49,758 bases of DNA. Origin: an uncultured Oscillospiraceae bacterium (GTDB lineage Bacteria > Bacillota > Clostridia > Oscillospirales > Ruminococcaceae). The DNA lies in assembly GCA_910587465.1 (NCBI GenBank), contig CAJUMS010000011.1, positions 1 to 49,758 of the forward strand, written 5' to 3'. Numbering within the stretch: position 1 is the stretch's first letter; each line of letters begins with the position of its first letter. Shown piece after piece: positions 7,450-16,632 of this stretch. The notes under the pieces are model-generated. The model had not been told where the DNA came from. It saw only the letters and a list, made by a program, of their open reading frames with translations, and ran no database searches. Both the position numbers and the translations under genes were made by a program.

Positions 7450-8626
7450 GTATATCTATCCCCCTGTATCTTGCAATTGCCGCAACGTCTTTGTCTCCGC
7501 GTCCCGACAGACAGCAGATTATGATGTCGTCCTTGTTCATTTTTGGCGCTATCTTCATCATATGAGCAACGGCGTGAGCGCTCTCGATAGCGCAGATTAT
7601 ACCCTCGGTACGCGCGATATACTCAAACGCGTTTACCGCCTCGTCGTCCGTTACGGGAACATATTCCGCTCTGCCTATCTCGTGTAAGTGAGCGTGCTCG
7701 GGACCTATCCCCGGGTAATCCAAGCCCGCCGAGATCGAGTACACGGGCGCGATCTGCCCGTACTCATTCTGGCAGAACAGCGACTTCATTCCATGGAAAA
7801 TTCCGAGAGAACCCGTTGCGATAGTCGCCGCGGTCTCGCCCGTGTCAACTCCTCGCCCCGCTGCTTCGCAGCCGATAAGGCGGACGTCTTTGTCGCCTAT
7901 GAAGTTGTAGAACATTCCCATAGCGTTTGAGCCGCCGCCCACGCACGCCATAACGGCGGTCGGGAGTTTGCCCTCAAGCTCGAGTATCTGCCCGCGTGCT
8001 TCCTTTGAGATAATGCTCTGGAAGTCGCGGACTATCATCGGGAACGGGTGTGGACCCATTACCGAGCCGAGAACGTACAGCGTATCGTCAACGCGCGTTG
8101 TCCAGTCGCGCATAGCCTCGTTTACTGCGTCTTTTAGGGTCATTGTACCCGTGGTGACAGGATTGACCTTAGCGCCGAGCAGCTCCATTCTGTAAACGTT
8201 CAGCGCCTGTCTGATAGTGTCCTCCTTGCCCATGAATACCTCGCATTCCAGCCCCATAAGCGCCGCCGCGGTCGCTGCCGCAACACCGTGCTGACCCGCG
8301 CCAGTCTCGGCAATAATACGCGTTTTGCCCATTTTTTTCGCTAGCAGGCACTGACCGAGAACGTTGTTTATCTTATGCGAACCTGTATGGTTCAGATCCT
8401 CACGCTTGAAGTATATCTTAGCGCCGCCTAAGTCCTTGGTCATCTTGTCGGCATAGTAGAGCAGAGACGGTCTGCCAGCATACTGGCGGTTAAGCTCGTC
8501 CAGCTCACGAATGAAATCGGGGTCTTTGGAGAAGTGCTCGTATGCCTCCTCCAGCTTGTGAATTTCGTTCATAAGCGTTTCGGGGATATACTGTCCGCCG
8601 AAATCGCCGTATCTTCCGTTTGCCAT
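7442..8626 (-). CDS. trpB: tryptophan synthase beta chain
   Basis: 394 residues; condenses indole with serine using PLP. The start at 8626 (MANGRYGDFGGQY) is chosen over an in-frame ATG at 8665 because GGGAG precedes it and it avoids overlapping the upstream gene. PLP lysine is Lys85 in NHTGSHKINN. The serine-binding loop ETGAGQHG spans 107-114, and the PLP phosphate loop GGGSNAMG is present. Standard length. It overlaps trpA by 8 nt, which fits coupled translation of the two subunits. The gene just upstream is not a trp gene but a flavodoxin/ferredoxin fusion, 19 nt away. Confidence 0.97.
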   Translation of the reverse strand: MANGRYGDFGGQYIPETLMNEIHKLEEAYEHFSKDPDFIRELDELNRQYAGRPSLLYYADKMTKDLGGAKIYFKREDLNHTGSHKINNVLGQCLLAKKMGKTRIIAETGAGQHGVAAATAAALMGLECEVFMGKEDTIRQALNVYRMELLGAKVNPVTTGTMTLKDAVNEAMRDWTTRVDDTLYVLGSVMGPHPFPMIVRDFQSIISKEARGQILELEGKLPTAVMACVGGGSNAMGMFYNFIGDKDVRLIGCEAAGRGVDTGETAATIATGSLGIFHGMKSLFCQNEYGQIAPVYSISAGLDYPGIGPEHAHLHEIGRAEYVPVTDDEAVNAFEYIARTEGIICAIESAHAVAHMMKIAPKMNKDDIIICCLSGRGDKDVAAIARYRGIDIHE

Positions 8627-8645
8627 TAGTTCAAATCTCCCTTTC

Positions 8646-9410
8646 CTATATTGTCCGATCATCAAATTTGTATTGAACGATCACTTTTTTGCCTATTATC
8701 GTTATTGCCTGTTTCGGGCACTCCGAAAAGCAGCGGTAACACATCGTACATCTGTTTCCCGAAAGCGCCTTGCCGTTCCTGACTTTGATATTCTCCATAG
8801 GGCAGAGCCTTTCGCAAATGCCGCAGCCAATACATTTTTCGTCATTGATATTCGGCAGAGCGGCGTAATCGTTGACCTTGCGACCAAAATACAGCCGCTG
8901 CCCGAACATTCCCGCAATCCGATGAAATACGCTTAGCCCCTCGCGCGGAGGGTTGCCGTTGCGAAAATGCTGAGTCGCATTATCAATTTTTCGAGTGGCT
9001 TGTTCGATTGTCTTTATGTTCTCGGCGGGCGGTTTTTTCAGCAGGCTTACGTCGCCTATGCAGTCGGGCATTTTAAGGTGCAGACCACCCGAAATTTCCG
9101 CGCCGAATTTCTTGAAAAGCCGCGCCGAAACTCCCGCGCCATCGCCGCTGAACAACCCCATAGTCACGATTATAAAAACGCGTTTGCCTTGCCATAACGT
9201 CCGGTTATCCTCGATAAAATCCCGTACTATTTTCGGGATATTGCTGTAATAAACGGGGTACGCGAACACTATCTCGTTATACTCCGCTACAGCCTTGACA
9301 GCTAATTTATCCTCTATCGGAAACGAGTGCTCATTCTCACCGAGTTTTTCCAGAAACCGATTGATACAGTATTTGGTATTGCCCGTTCCGCTGAAATAGA
9401 TACCGATCAT
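8646..9410 (-). CDS. EFR1-type flavodoxin-ferredoxin fusion protein
   Basis: 254 residues. The N-terminal flavodoxin-like domain has the FMN phosphate loop SGTGNTKY at residues 7-14 and runs to about residue 160. The C-terminal part carries two [4Fe-4S] motifs, CIGCGICERLCP and CTMCYRCFSECP, as in EFR1 ferredoxins of Clostridia. It should act as a cytoplasmic one- or two-electron carrier between FMN and iron-sulfur centres; its partner enzyme is unknown. It sits in the trp operon between a serine hydrolase (4-nt overlap) and trpB (19-nt gap). It is not a known tryptophan gene, so this context is unexpected. Confidence 0.85.
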   Translation of the reverse strand: MIGIYFSGTGNTKYCINRFLEKLGENEHSFPIEDKLAVKAVAEYNEIVFAYPVYYSNIPKIVRDFIEDNRTLWQGKRVFIIVTMGLFSGDGAGVSARLFKKFGAEISGGLHLKMPDCIGDVSLLKKPPAENIKTIEQATRKIDNATQHFRNGNPPREGLSVFHRIAGMFGQRLYFGRKVNDYAALPNINDEKCIGCGICERLCPMENIKVRNGKALSGNRCTMCYRCFSECPKQAITIIGKKVIVQYKFDDRTI

Positions 9411-10468
9411 TTCATCTGCTCCACAAAAAAGTTTTCGATCTGTGAAAGCAGCTCCTCATTCGGCGTATTGATAAGCTCCCTATCGGAGTTAGAATAAGTT
9501 TCCTCAAGGACATCTTCGGGTATCTCGCCGTTATACTGATCGTAGATCACCCTGTAATCCTTGTTGAACTCATTGATGTATTCCAGCGCCTCTTTGGTGT
9601 AGAAAATATTATTGTGTCCGCCGCCGTCCAAGGTTATAAACTGAGCGTTCGGGTTCGTAATGTTTTCCTTCTCGGAGATTATGCTCGATTTACCGTAGCC
9701 GATAGTGCCGTCCTCCGTGCCGTGAATTATCAAAACGGGAACGTTAGACTTGTTGATACCGTCTACCGCCGTCATTCCCGAGTATTGCCCGAAAAGCGCT
9801 GTGTTGTAGATTTGAACGAACGGATACATTAAGTAACGTATGCCACCCATTGAGTCCTCCGTCCATTCAAGTATCATGTCTATCGGCTTATTGTAGCCTG
9901 AAATGCTCGCGACGCCCGCTATTTTGTGGTCGAAGTTCAGAACCGCTGCTGCTGCGTAGCCGCCCCAGCTATGCCCCATAAGGAACGTGGGCAGGGAATT
10001 GAGCCGCGCGTCGTTTTCAGCGAACGTGAGCGCCGCGTCAAGGTCGAGCGCCGACTGCGTAAGTCCGCGCGTTCCCGCGCCCTCGCTGTGACCGCTGCCC
10101 GTCGCGTCGTAGGCGAACACGCGCCAGCCGTTATCGACGAACCACAGCAGGCTTTTCAGATAACTCTCGTGACCTTCGCCGATACCGTGTGCGAACACCA
10201 ACAGGCCCTTGCCGTTGTCCGCGCCGTAGATATAGCCCTTGAGCGTGTTATCGCCCGACTTGAGCTCCACCTCTGTGCGGGGGTATTCGGCTTTATAATG
10301 CTCATAGTAATAGTCGACGATAAACCGCGGATCGGAGTAATCGCCGCGCGAGAAATTGTCCGCCATCATAACGGAAGTGACGGTCATTCCCGCTGTGAAA
10401 ATAACGACGAGCATTGCCGCTATGATTATAATCACGATTTTCAGTTTGTTCTTTTTTGTTTTAACCAT
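9407..10468 (-). CDS. membrane-anchored alpha/beta hydrolase (serine hydrolase)
   Basis: 353 residues. An N-terminal basic stretch and hydrophobic helix (about 10-32) should anchor it with the enzyme outside. The alpha/beta-hydrolase core has the oxyanion HG pair at 94-95, the nucleophile elbow GHSWGG (Ser167), Asp253 in HGTEDGT and His285 in GGGHNN, so the triad is complete. It resembles S33-type hydrolases that cut esters, lipids or peptides; the substrate cannot be named. It lies inside the trp operon, overlaps the next gene by 4 nt, and follows the methyltransferase after 20 nt. Confidence 0.82.
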   Translation of the reverse strand: MVKTKKNKLKIVIIIIAAMLVVIFTAGMTVTSVMMADNFSRGDYSDPRFIVDYYYEHYKAEYPRTEVELKSGDNTLKGYIYGADNGKGLLVFAHGIGEGHESYLKSLLWFVDNGWRVFAYDATGSGHSEGAGTRGLTQSALDLDAALTFAENDARLNSLPTFLMGHSWGGYAAAAVLNFDHKIAGVASISGYNKPIDMILEWTEDSMGGIRYLMYPFVQIYNTALFGQYSGMTAVDGINKSNVPVLIIHGTEDGTIGYGKSSIISEKENITNPNAQFITLDGGGHNNIFYTKEALEYINEFNKDYRVIYDQYNGEIPEDVLEETYSNSDRELINTPNEELLSQIENFFVEQMK

Positions 10469-10488
10469 TATGTCTCGCTTTCTGTTGA

Positions 10489-11325
10489 TTATTTGCGCCT
10501 GCCTTTTGCAAGCAGAAATTCTCCAAATCCTATCATGTTTTTATCGCAATAGCATTTCAGCTCCAGCACTTCGAGCTGCGCTTTTGCGGCGGGGTTTTCG
10601 GCGAGCTTGTTATACTGCGCGGGATTTCCCGAGCATAGGCATGGCGCCGCGCCGAGTGTAACCTCCGATAAGCCGCTGTTTGTCATCAGCTCCATTAGCT
10701 CGTCGGGCTGAAAGAAATGCTTTTCGGGAGCGGCTTCTCCGCCGAATTTCACGTTCTCAAACGACGGGCAGTTACCGGTTTCAACAACCTCGTCAATGCG
10801 CCAGTAGTCACCGTTCGCAAAGAAGCTCTCGTTAGTTTTGCCGAGGGCGTTGCGGAGAATTCCCCACGTATTGTTCACGCTTACCGCGATCGTGCCGCCG
10901 CGGCGCGTAACGCGTATCAGCTCCGCAATGGCCTTTTCGCGGTTCTCCGTTATGTATGAGAGCGGCGCTCCGTAGCAGACTGTCAGTTCAAAAGCATCGT
11001 CGGGGAACGCGTTCAAGTCACGTAAATCCGTTTGAACAAAGCGCTCGGCGGCGATATCGTTTTCGCCGAATTTCTGTTCGGCAAGCAAAAGCTCGCCGTC
11101 CGAGATATCGCAGAGCGTTACCGCGCAGCCGCGTTTCGCAAACTCCAGCGCATACCGCCCGGGACCGCTTCCCGCGTCCAGAACGCGCGGCTTCGCGGCG
11201 AGTTCCTCCTTGATAAAATCGAGGTGCAGACGGAAGATAAGGCGGTAATATTCGTTAATGTCAAGGCGTTCCCATTCCGCTTGAGCGGCGGTGTTGAAGT
11301 GCTGTTTTACTTTATCCGAGAGCAT
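10489..11325 (-). CDS. class I SAM-dependent methyltransferase
   Basis: 278 residues with a Rossmann methyltransferase core. Motif I VLDAGSGPGR spans 48-57, an acidic residue follows beta-2 (CDIS), and TDLRDLNAFPDDAFE reads like motifs II and III. The N-terminal helices and the C-terminal extension (about 170-278) would shape the substrate pocket. No membrane segment. Its start is 14 nt inside the end of trpF, with GGGAGGTG as ribosome site, so it is translationally tied to the trp genes. The substrate is unknown; a small molecule is more likely than DNA or rRNA from the domain layout, but that is inference. Confidence 0.8.
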   Translation of the reverse strand: MLSDKVKQHFNTAAQAEWERLDINEYYRLIFRLHLDFIKEELAAKPRVLDAGSGPGRYALEFAKRGCAVTLCDISDGELLLAEQKFGENDIAAERFVQTDLRDLNAFPDDAFELTVCYGAPLSYITENREKAIAELIRVTRRGGTIAVSVNNTWGILRNALGKTNESFFANGDYWRIDEVVETGNCPSFENVKFGGEAAPEKHFFQPDELMELMTNSGLSEVTLGAAPCLCSGNPAQYNKLAENPAAKAQLEVLELKCYCDKNMIGFGEFLLAKGRRK

Positions 11326-11929
11326 TGCGCACCTCCCTTACCGCCGCGAGTATCTTTTCGCGGTCTTTGAGCTTATCGGTCTCAATTCCGCTTGACAGAT
11401 CCACCGCATATGGGTGGATATCGCGGACAGCCTGCCCCAGATTTTCGGGGGTAAGCCCGCCTGCCAGAAAGAACGGAATGCGTATTTTACCGCGGTCTAT
11501 CAGCGAGTGGTCGAACGTCACGCCGCTGCCCGTGCCGCTGTCAAGCAGCAGATAATCCGCGCCGAGCTTCTGTGCGTTTTCGATATCGGCGGCGCTCGTG
11601 ACCTTGACCGCTTTGATAATCGGAACGCCCGTCAATCTGCGCAGCCGTGCGATATATTCCGCGTCCTCGCTGCCGTGGCATTGCAGGATATCGGCAGCGC
11701 CCCGTATTGCGAATTCCGCGAGCTGCTCAACGGGGGCGTTCACCGAAACAGCAATAGACTTTATTCCGGGCAACAGCCGCGATTTCAAACGCAGAGCCGT
11801 TTCAAAGCCAATATTGCGGTGACTTTTCGGGAACATCACGATAAAGCCGATGTAGTCGGGTTTAGCCTCGTTGACGTAGTCGATGTCGCATTCTCGGAAC
11901 ATTCCGCAGAGCTTGATCTTCGTGCTCAT
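11312..11929 (-). CDS. trpF: phosphoribosylanthranilate isomerase
   Basis: 205 residues, a (beta/alpha)8 barrel that performs the Amadori rearrangement between the TrpD and TrpC steps. General base Cys8 in the N-terminal KLCGM motif and general acid Asp130 in LLLDS are both present, with the phosphate-binding LAGGL loop and a C-terminal VDLSSG.E motif. Normal length. It overlaps trpC upstream by 4 nt and the methyltransferase downstream by 14 nt. Confidence 0.94.
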   Translation of the reverse strand: MSTKIKLCGMFRECDIDYVNEAKPDYIGFIVMFPKSHRNIGFETALRLKSRLLPGIKSIAVSVNAPVEQLAEFAIRGAADILQCHGSEDAEYIARLRRLTGVPIIKAVKVTSAADIENAQKLGADYLLLDSGTGSGVTFDHSLIDRGKIRIPFFLAGGLTPENLGQAVRDIHPYAVDLSSGIETDKLKDREKILAAVREVRNALG

Positions 11930-12708
11930 TTCAGCCCTCTCAATTCGTTGAGCTTGGCTTTTTTGTCGGGAGCGCGCATTAACGTTTCACCGATAAGGGC
12001 GGCATTTGCGCCGATCTTCCGCAGTCCGTCAACGTCGGCGGCAGTCAGTATTCCGCTTTCGGACACGAAAATCCTGTCGTGAGGAACTAAGCTGCGCAGA
12101 TGCGCGGAGTTGCCCGTATTGACCGAAAACGTTTTCAGGTCGCGGTTGTTTACGCCGATAATTTTCGCGCCGATTTTGACAGCGGTCTCGATCTCAGCTT
12201 CATCGTGTGCCTCCACGAGCGCCGACAATCCCAGCGAGTGTGCAAGCGCAAGGTATTCGCGAAGCTGCTGTTCGCTTAAGATTGAGCAGATGAGCAAGAT
12301 TGCCTCCGCGCCGATAATTTTCGCTTCGTAGATCATATACTCGCTTATCGTGAAATCCTTGCGCAGCACGGGAATTTTCACGTTTTGTGCAATTTCTCGG
12401 AGATAAGCGTCGCTGCCCTTAAAACGAAACGGCTCCGTCAGGCAGGATATCGCCGCCGCGCCTGCCGATTCGTAATCCTTGGCGATCTGCAAATACGGGA
12501 AATCCTCCGCGATTATTCCCTTTGACGGCGAGGCTTTCTTCACCTCGCAGATAAATGAAATATCACCACCAGACAGCGCCTTCTCAAATGGAAAATCTCC
12601 GTATGAGGGCATACGCTCCGCCTCGGAGCGCACCTCCGAGAGCGGTATCTCTTTTGACTTTTCGGCGATACGCTCACGCGTTTCTGCCGCAATCTCATCT
12701 AATATCAT
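11926..12708 (-). CDS. trpC: indole-3-glycerol phosphate synthase
   Basis: 260 residues, standard length. Closes the indole ring from CdRP. Seen: EVKKASPSKG with the catalytic Glu55 and Lys57, RKDF, GVNNRDL, VSESGI and IGETLMR motifs along the barrel. It is a stand-alone TrpC, not fused to TrpF as in E. coli. Its start is 17 nt after trpD, and its stop overlaps trpF by 4 nt. Confidence 0.96.
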   Translation of the reverse strand: MILDEIAAETRERIAEKSKEIPLSEVRSEAERMPSYGDFPFEKALSGGDISFICEVKKASPSKGIIAEDFPYLQIAKDYESAGAAAISCLTEPFRFKGSDAYLREIAQNVKIPVLRKDFTISEYMIYEAKIIGAEAILLICSILSEQQLREYLALAHSLGLSALVEAHDEAEIETAVKIGAKIIGVNNRDLKTFSVNTGNSAHLRSLVPHDRIFVSESGILTAADVDGLRKIGANAALIGETLMRAPDKKAKLNELRGLK

Positions 12709-12725
12709 ATTTACCCTCGTTTCAA

Positions 12726-13727
12726 TTATTGGGAAATCTGTATGTACTTTTCCAATGTTTTCATTGCTTCGCCGCTGTCGATAGTGTCCGCTGCAAGCTT
12801 TACACCCTCTTTGATAGATATACCTTTATAAATGTGCATTGCCGCGCCTGCGTTCATCAGCACGGAGGTACGTCCCGCTCCCTGCTCGCCTGAAAGTATC
12901 TTGCGAGCCAGTTTTGCGTTGAGAGCTGGTTCCCCTCCCTTAAGACCGTCAATATCGTAACGTTTCAGACCAAATTGTTCGGGAGTTATCTCGTACTCGC
13001 TGATATTGCCGTCTTCAAATTCGATAACGGAAGTAGGCGCTCCTACAGATATTTCGTCGAGCTTATCCTGTCCGTAGACCGCCATTCCGCGTTTTACGCC
13101 GAGTTTCATCAGCACGTTCGCCATGGGCTTGAGCAGCTCCGGCTTATATACGCCGAGGAGTTGTAAATTGGCATGAGCGGGATTGGTGAGCGGTCCGAGG
13201 ATGTTGAACACGGTCGGGATACCGATCTCCCTGCGGACTGATCCAACGTATTTCATAGCGCTGTGGTACTTCTGTGCAAACATAAAGCACATTCCCACTT
13301 CGTCGAGCAGTTTGTTGCACCCATCCGGCGACACGGAAATATTGATTCCGAGAGCTTCCAGACAGTCTGCCGCGCCGCATTTCGACGAAGCCGCGCGGTT
13401 GCCGTGCTTGGCGATTTTAGCGCCCGCCGCCGCGCAGACAATTCCCGAGATAGTGGAAATGTTGATGGACTGCGCACCGTCGCCGCCCGTGCCGACTATC
13501 TCCATTACGTCGCCGCTGTACTCTACGCGCGTCGCGCAGTCGCGCATTACATATGCGCACCCGGAGATCTCGTCGGTAGTCTCGCCCTTGATGTGCAGCG
13601 CGGTCAGGAACGAGCCTGTCTGCGCTGTGGACGTACCGCCCGTCATGATCTCGCGCATTACCTCCTCCGCCTCGGAGTAGGTCAAATTTTCGCCGTTTGT
13701 AACCCTAATAATTGCCTCTTTTATCAT
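12726..13727 (-). CDS. trpD: anthranilate phosphoribosyltransferase
   Basis: 333 residues. Transfers phosphoribose from PRPP to anthranilate. The PRPP loop GTGGDGAQSIN spans 79-89 and KHGNRAASS spans 107-115; the N-terminal helical domain (1-75) precedes the nucleoside-phosphorylase-like fold. Stand-alone, not fused to TrpG. A GGAGGTAG ribosome site lies ahead of the ATG. It is separated from trpG by an AT-rich 199-nt gap, the largest inside the operon. Confidence 0.96.
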   Translation of the reverse strand: MIKEAIIRVTNGENLTYSEAEEVMREIMTGGTSTAQTGSFLTALHIKGETTDEISGCAYVMRDCATRVEYSGDVMEIVGTGGDGAQSINISTISGIVCAAAGAKIAKHGNRAASSKCGAADCLEALGINISVSPDGCNKLLDEVGMCFMFAQKYHSAMKYVGSVRREIGIPTVFNILGPLTNPAHANLQLLGVYKPELLKPMANVLMKLGVKRGMAVYGQDKLDEISVGAPTSVIEFEDGNISEYEITPEQFGLKRYDIDGLKGGEPALNAKLARKILSGEQGAGRTSVLMNAGAAMHIYKGISIKEGVKLAADTIDSGEAMKTLEKYIQISQ

Positions 13728-13834
13728 AATAAAACTACCTCCAAAAAAAGATATATAAAATCGTTCAAAAAGTATCGGTTTTCCGTCGTTTTTTTGGACG
13801 TTTACAGCTTAAAAAACAATATCTGAAAACCACA

Positions 13835-13863
13835 TGTATAAATAATTCGAAACCGCTTAACAA
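13835..13863 (-). promoter_or_regulatory. weak candidate internal promoter ahead of trpD
   Basis: On the minus strand TTGTTA (complement of 13858-13863), 17-nt spacer, TATACA (complement of 13835-13840), in the AT-rich trpG-trpD gap. Both boxes are imperfect. The gap contains nothing else that I can name. Confidence 0.3.
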
Positions 13864-13926
13864 TAACAAAAACAGACTTTTTAATATCTTTAAAAATAAT
13901 AACTTTTTTGAAGCTTTTTTACAATT

Positions 13927-14502
13927 TTATTTTATGTTTATTTCCAGGAAGTTGTTAAGCAGTTTTTTTCCGTGTTGGGTGAGTATGCTTTCGGGGTGAA
14001 ATTGCAGTCCGAAAACGGGAGAGCTTCTGTGTTCCACTGCCATGATCTCGCCGTCGTCCGTCTGAGCGGTAATCTTGAGTATATCGGGGAAGCCATTCTG
14101 TGCCGCGGAAAGCGAATGGTACCGCGCGACTGCGATATCGCCGCTTATCCCCTTGAAAATATGCGAATCTCTGTCAAACGTGATAACGGATTTCTTTCCG
14201 TGCATAAGCCGCTTGGCATAGGTAATCTCCGCGCCGAATGTCTCGCAGATCGCTTGATGTCCGAGACACACACCCAAAAGCGGTATCTTGCCCGCCGCAT
14301 TCGCGATAACCTCCTCACAGACTCCCGCATCGGCAGGTCTGCCGGGACCGGGGCTTACGATGATATGAGAGGGAGAGAGCGCCATTATTTCGCCGACAGT
14401 CATTTCGTCGTTGCGGATCACCTTGATATCGTGATTGATTTCACCAATAAGCTGGTATAAATTGTAAGAAAAGCTGTCGTAGTTGTCAATCAGTAAAATC
14501 AT
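13927..14502 (-). CDS. trpG: anthranilate synthase glutamine amidotransferase subunit
   Basis: 191 residues, class I glutamine amidotransferase: nucleophile Cys79 in GVCLGHQ, His169 and Glu171 in FHPES, and the PGPGRP loop at 51-56. Supplies ammonia from glutamine to TrpE. Overlaps trpE by 4 nt, so the subunits are likely made in step. The same protein family also serves folate synthesis (PabA); placement after trpE makes trpG the better name. Confidence 0.94.
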   Translation of the reverse strand: MILLIDNYDSFSYNLYQLIGEINHDIKVIRNDEMTVGEIMALSPSHIIVSPGPGRPADAGVCEEVIANAAGKIPLLGVCLGHQAICETFGAEITYAKRLMHGKKSVITFDRDSHIFKGISGDIAVARYHSLSAAQNGFPDILKITAQTDDGEIMAVEHRSSPVFGLQFHPESILTQHGKKLLNNFLEINIK

Positions 14503-15971
14503 AATTCTGCCTCCTGTGAGAGCTCGAGCGCGTTCATGACTGCCTTAGCCTTGTTGATGCACTCGTTGAATTCGTTTTCGGGAACGCTGTCCGCGACGAT
14601 GCCCGCCCCCGAGCGCACGAAAACGCGCCCGTTTTTTTTGAAACAGAGACGTATTGCGATCGCCGTATCCAGATTTCCGCGGAAGTCGATGTAGCCGATG
14701 GCACCGCCGTAGATACCGCGTTTGTTGTTTTCGAGCTCGTTGATTATTTCACAGGCGCGAATTTTCGGCGCGCCCGAGAGTGTTCCCGCTGGCAGCACTG
14801 CGTCGACCGCGTCCAGTGCGTGAAGATCTCCGCGTATTTTTCCGCGAACTGTCGAGCCGATGTGCATAACGTGTGAATAGCGCTCTATCGACATATATTT
14901 CTCCACTTCGACGGTTCCGAATTCGGAAATTTTTCCGAGATCGTTCCGCCCGAGATCGACCAGCATATTGTGCTCGGAAAGCTCCTTTTCGTCAGCTAAA
15001 AGCTCCGTTTCAAGCTGTTTGTCCTGTTCCTCGGTCTTGCCTCGGGGGCGTGTGCCCGCCAGCGGGAACGTGTGCAGTATGCCGTTTTCAAGCTTCACCA
15101 GTGTTTCGGGAGACGAACCCGCGACCTCCATATCGTCGCTCGAAAAGTAGAACATGTACGGTGAGGGGTTGATAGTTCGCAGAACACGGTATGCGTCAAG
15201 CAGGCTGCCCTCGAAATCTGCGTCCAGACGGTTTGAAAGCACCACCTGGAAAATATCGCCCTCATGAATGTAGCGCTTGGCTTTCTCAACCATTTCGCAG
15301 TACTGCTCTTTATTGAACAGCGAGCGTATTTCGCTTTTCAGCCGCGCCTTTTTTAATGGAGCGGGAGTGCCTGTGCGTATCAGTTTCACCATTTTGTCGA
15401 GATCGTTCTTGGCGTTCTTGTATTGCTCTTCAATATTTTTTGTGGAAATATTTGTGATAAATACTATTTTTTGGTGAATGTTATCAAATGCTATGACCTT
15501 ATCGAACAGCATCAAGTCAACATCCTTGAAGTGTTCCTCATCCTTCGCGTCAAGCTTGAGACATGGTTCGCTGTACTTGATGTAGTCGTAGCCGAAGTAG
15601 CCGACCAGCCCGCCCGTAAAGCTCGGGAAACCGTCGAGCTTCGGTGACGTAAAGCTGCTCATCAGATCTCTGATATATTCGGCGGGGTGAGCGGTCTGTT
15701 TGGTCTCGGTTTCACCCGTGCGGATGTTCTTGACAGTCATTTCTCCGTTCAGGCAGGATATTTCAAGCTTTGGGTCGTAGCCGAGGAACGTGTAGCGTCC
15801 CCATTTTTCCTGGTTCTCCACCGACTCGAGAATGAAACAGTGACGGCTTACGTTCTTTAGGATTTTCAGTACCTCTATAGGTGTTTTGATATCGGATAAG
15901 ATTTCGCATTTTATCGGGATAAGGTTGTATTCTGTCAGTCCTTTTGCCTGATCTAACGTTGGATTAAGCAT
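14499..15971 (-). CDS. trpE: anthranilate synthase component I
   Basis: 490 residues from the ATG at 15971. The frame extends to a TTG at 15989, but that codon overlaps the ribosome site GGAAGGAGAG, so 15971 is chosen. Converts chorismate to anthranilate. Seen: an N-terminal domain with the ILES...YT region that forms the tryptophan feedback site in this family, and a chorismate-binding C-terminal domain with LAGTRPRG, ELSEHNMLVDLGRND and GAGIVADS. First gene after the T-box leader. Confidence 0.95.
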   Translation of the reverse strand: MLNPTLDQAKGLTEYNLIPIKCEILSDIKTPIEVLKILKNVSRHCFILESVENQEKWGRYTFLGYDPKLEISCLNGEMTVKNIRTGETETKQTAHPAEYIRDLMSSFTSPKLDGFPSFTGGLVGYFGYDYIKYSEPCLKLDAKDEEHFKDVDLMLFDKVIAFDNIHQKIVFITNISTKNIEEQYKNAKNDLDKMVKLIRTGTPAPLKKARLKSEIRSLFNKEQYCEMVEKAKRYIHEGDIFQVVLSNRLDADFEGSLLDAYRVLRTINPSPYMFYFSSDDMEVAGSSPETLVKLENGILHTFPLAGTRPRGKTEEQDKQLETELLADEKELSEHNMLVDLGRNDLGKISEFGTVEVEKYMSIERYSHVMHIGSTVRGKIRGDLHALDAVDAVLPAGTLSGAPKIRACEIINELENNKRGIYGGAIGYIDFRGNLDTAIAIRLCFKKNGRVFVRSGAGIVADSVPENEFNECINKAKAVMNALELSQEAEL

Positions 15972-16000
15972 ATTTGTCTCTCCTTCCAATATTTGACAAT

Positions 16001-16297
16001 AAAAAATCCGCCCTTAAAGACAGTACAGTTCTGCCATAAGGACGGAGAAAATTCACCGCGTTGCCACCTTAATTCGCGGAAAACCGCGCACTCAACGGAT
16101 ACTAACATATCCTTGCAATTAACGCTTGCTTAACGTTGCGGGATACACAACGGAAAAAAACCGTCTTCGCCGCACCCTCAGTGGTCCATTTAATGCTCTG
16201 CATTCTGCGGTACTCTCAGCAACGACCGCTCTCTGTGAGGGCAACAAGCATTTTTATCTCCACATCATAGGTTTATAAGGGCATATTCAATTATTAC
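16001..16297 (-). ncRNA. tryptophan T-box leader with terminator/antiterminator
   Basis: On the minus strand: a stem I with a specifier bulge containing UGG (complement of 16186-16188, context UUAAAUGGACCAC); a T-box core AAGGTGGCAACGCGGT (complement of 16055-16070); and a terminator with arms CTCCGTCCTTA and TAAGGGCGGA followed by a T6 run (complement of 16001-16006). UGG is the tryptophan codon, so uncharged tRNA-Trp should stabilise the antiterminator and let RNA polymerase continue into trpE. The T-box class is established; assignment to Trp is read from the specifier. It covers most of the gene-free stretch between trpE and the flagellar operon. Confidence 0.93.
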
Positions 16298-16303
16298 ACA
16301 ACT

Positions 16304-16332
16304 ATTTTAGCACATTACAGAAGATTTGTCAA
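16304..16332 (-). promoter_or_regulatory. promoter of the trp operon
   Basis: Minus-strand TTGACA (complement of 16327-16332), 17-nt spacer, TAAAAT (complement of 16304-16309). Transcription would begin near 16297, just ahead of the T-box stem I. Confidence 0.8.
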
Positions 16333-16632
16333 GAGGGTGATAAAAAAATTTATTTATTTTTTTAGTATTTTGTTTTAGTATAATTATGTACTTAAAGCAT
16401 TATTTTAAAATTTTATTGAAAAATTAACAAAATGTTTCTTTAATTGTTCATTTAAACCGTTCACAAGGCAAATTGTAGAAAGATGAGAAAATTGGTTGGA
16501 AATTTTGTAAAAAGTGCACAATAGCTTTTGCATTTCGCTTTAAAACGGTATTTATGTGTGCAAAATTAACAAGAACAATGATTTCTAACTGGTATTTTGT
16601 ACCAATTGGCAAAATAAAAATCAAAAAAAAGG

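Noticed and set aside
15972..16297. Leader-peptide attenuator for the trp operon
   Set aside because: No short Trp-rich frame with a ribosome site; the T-box core and UGG specifier explain the region.
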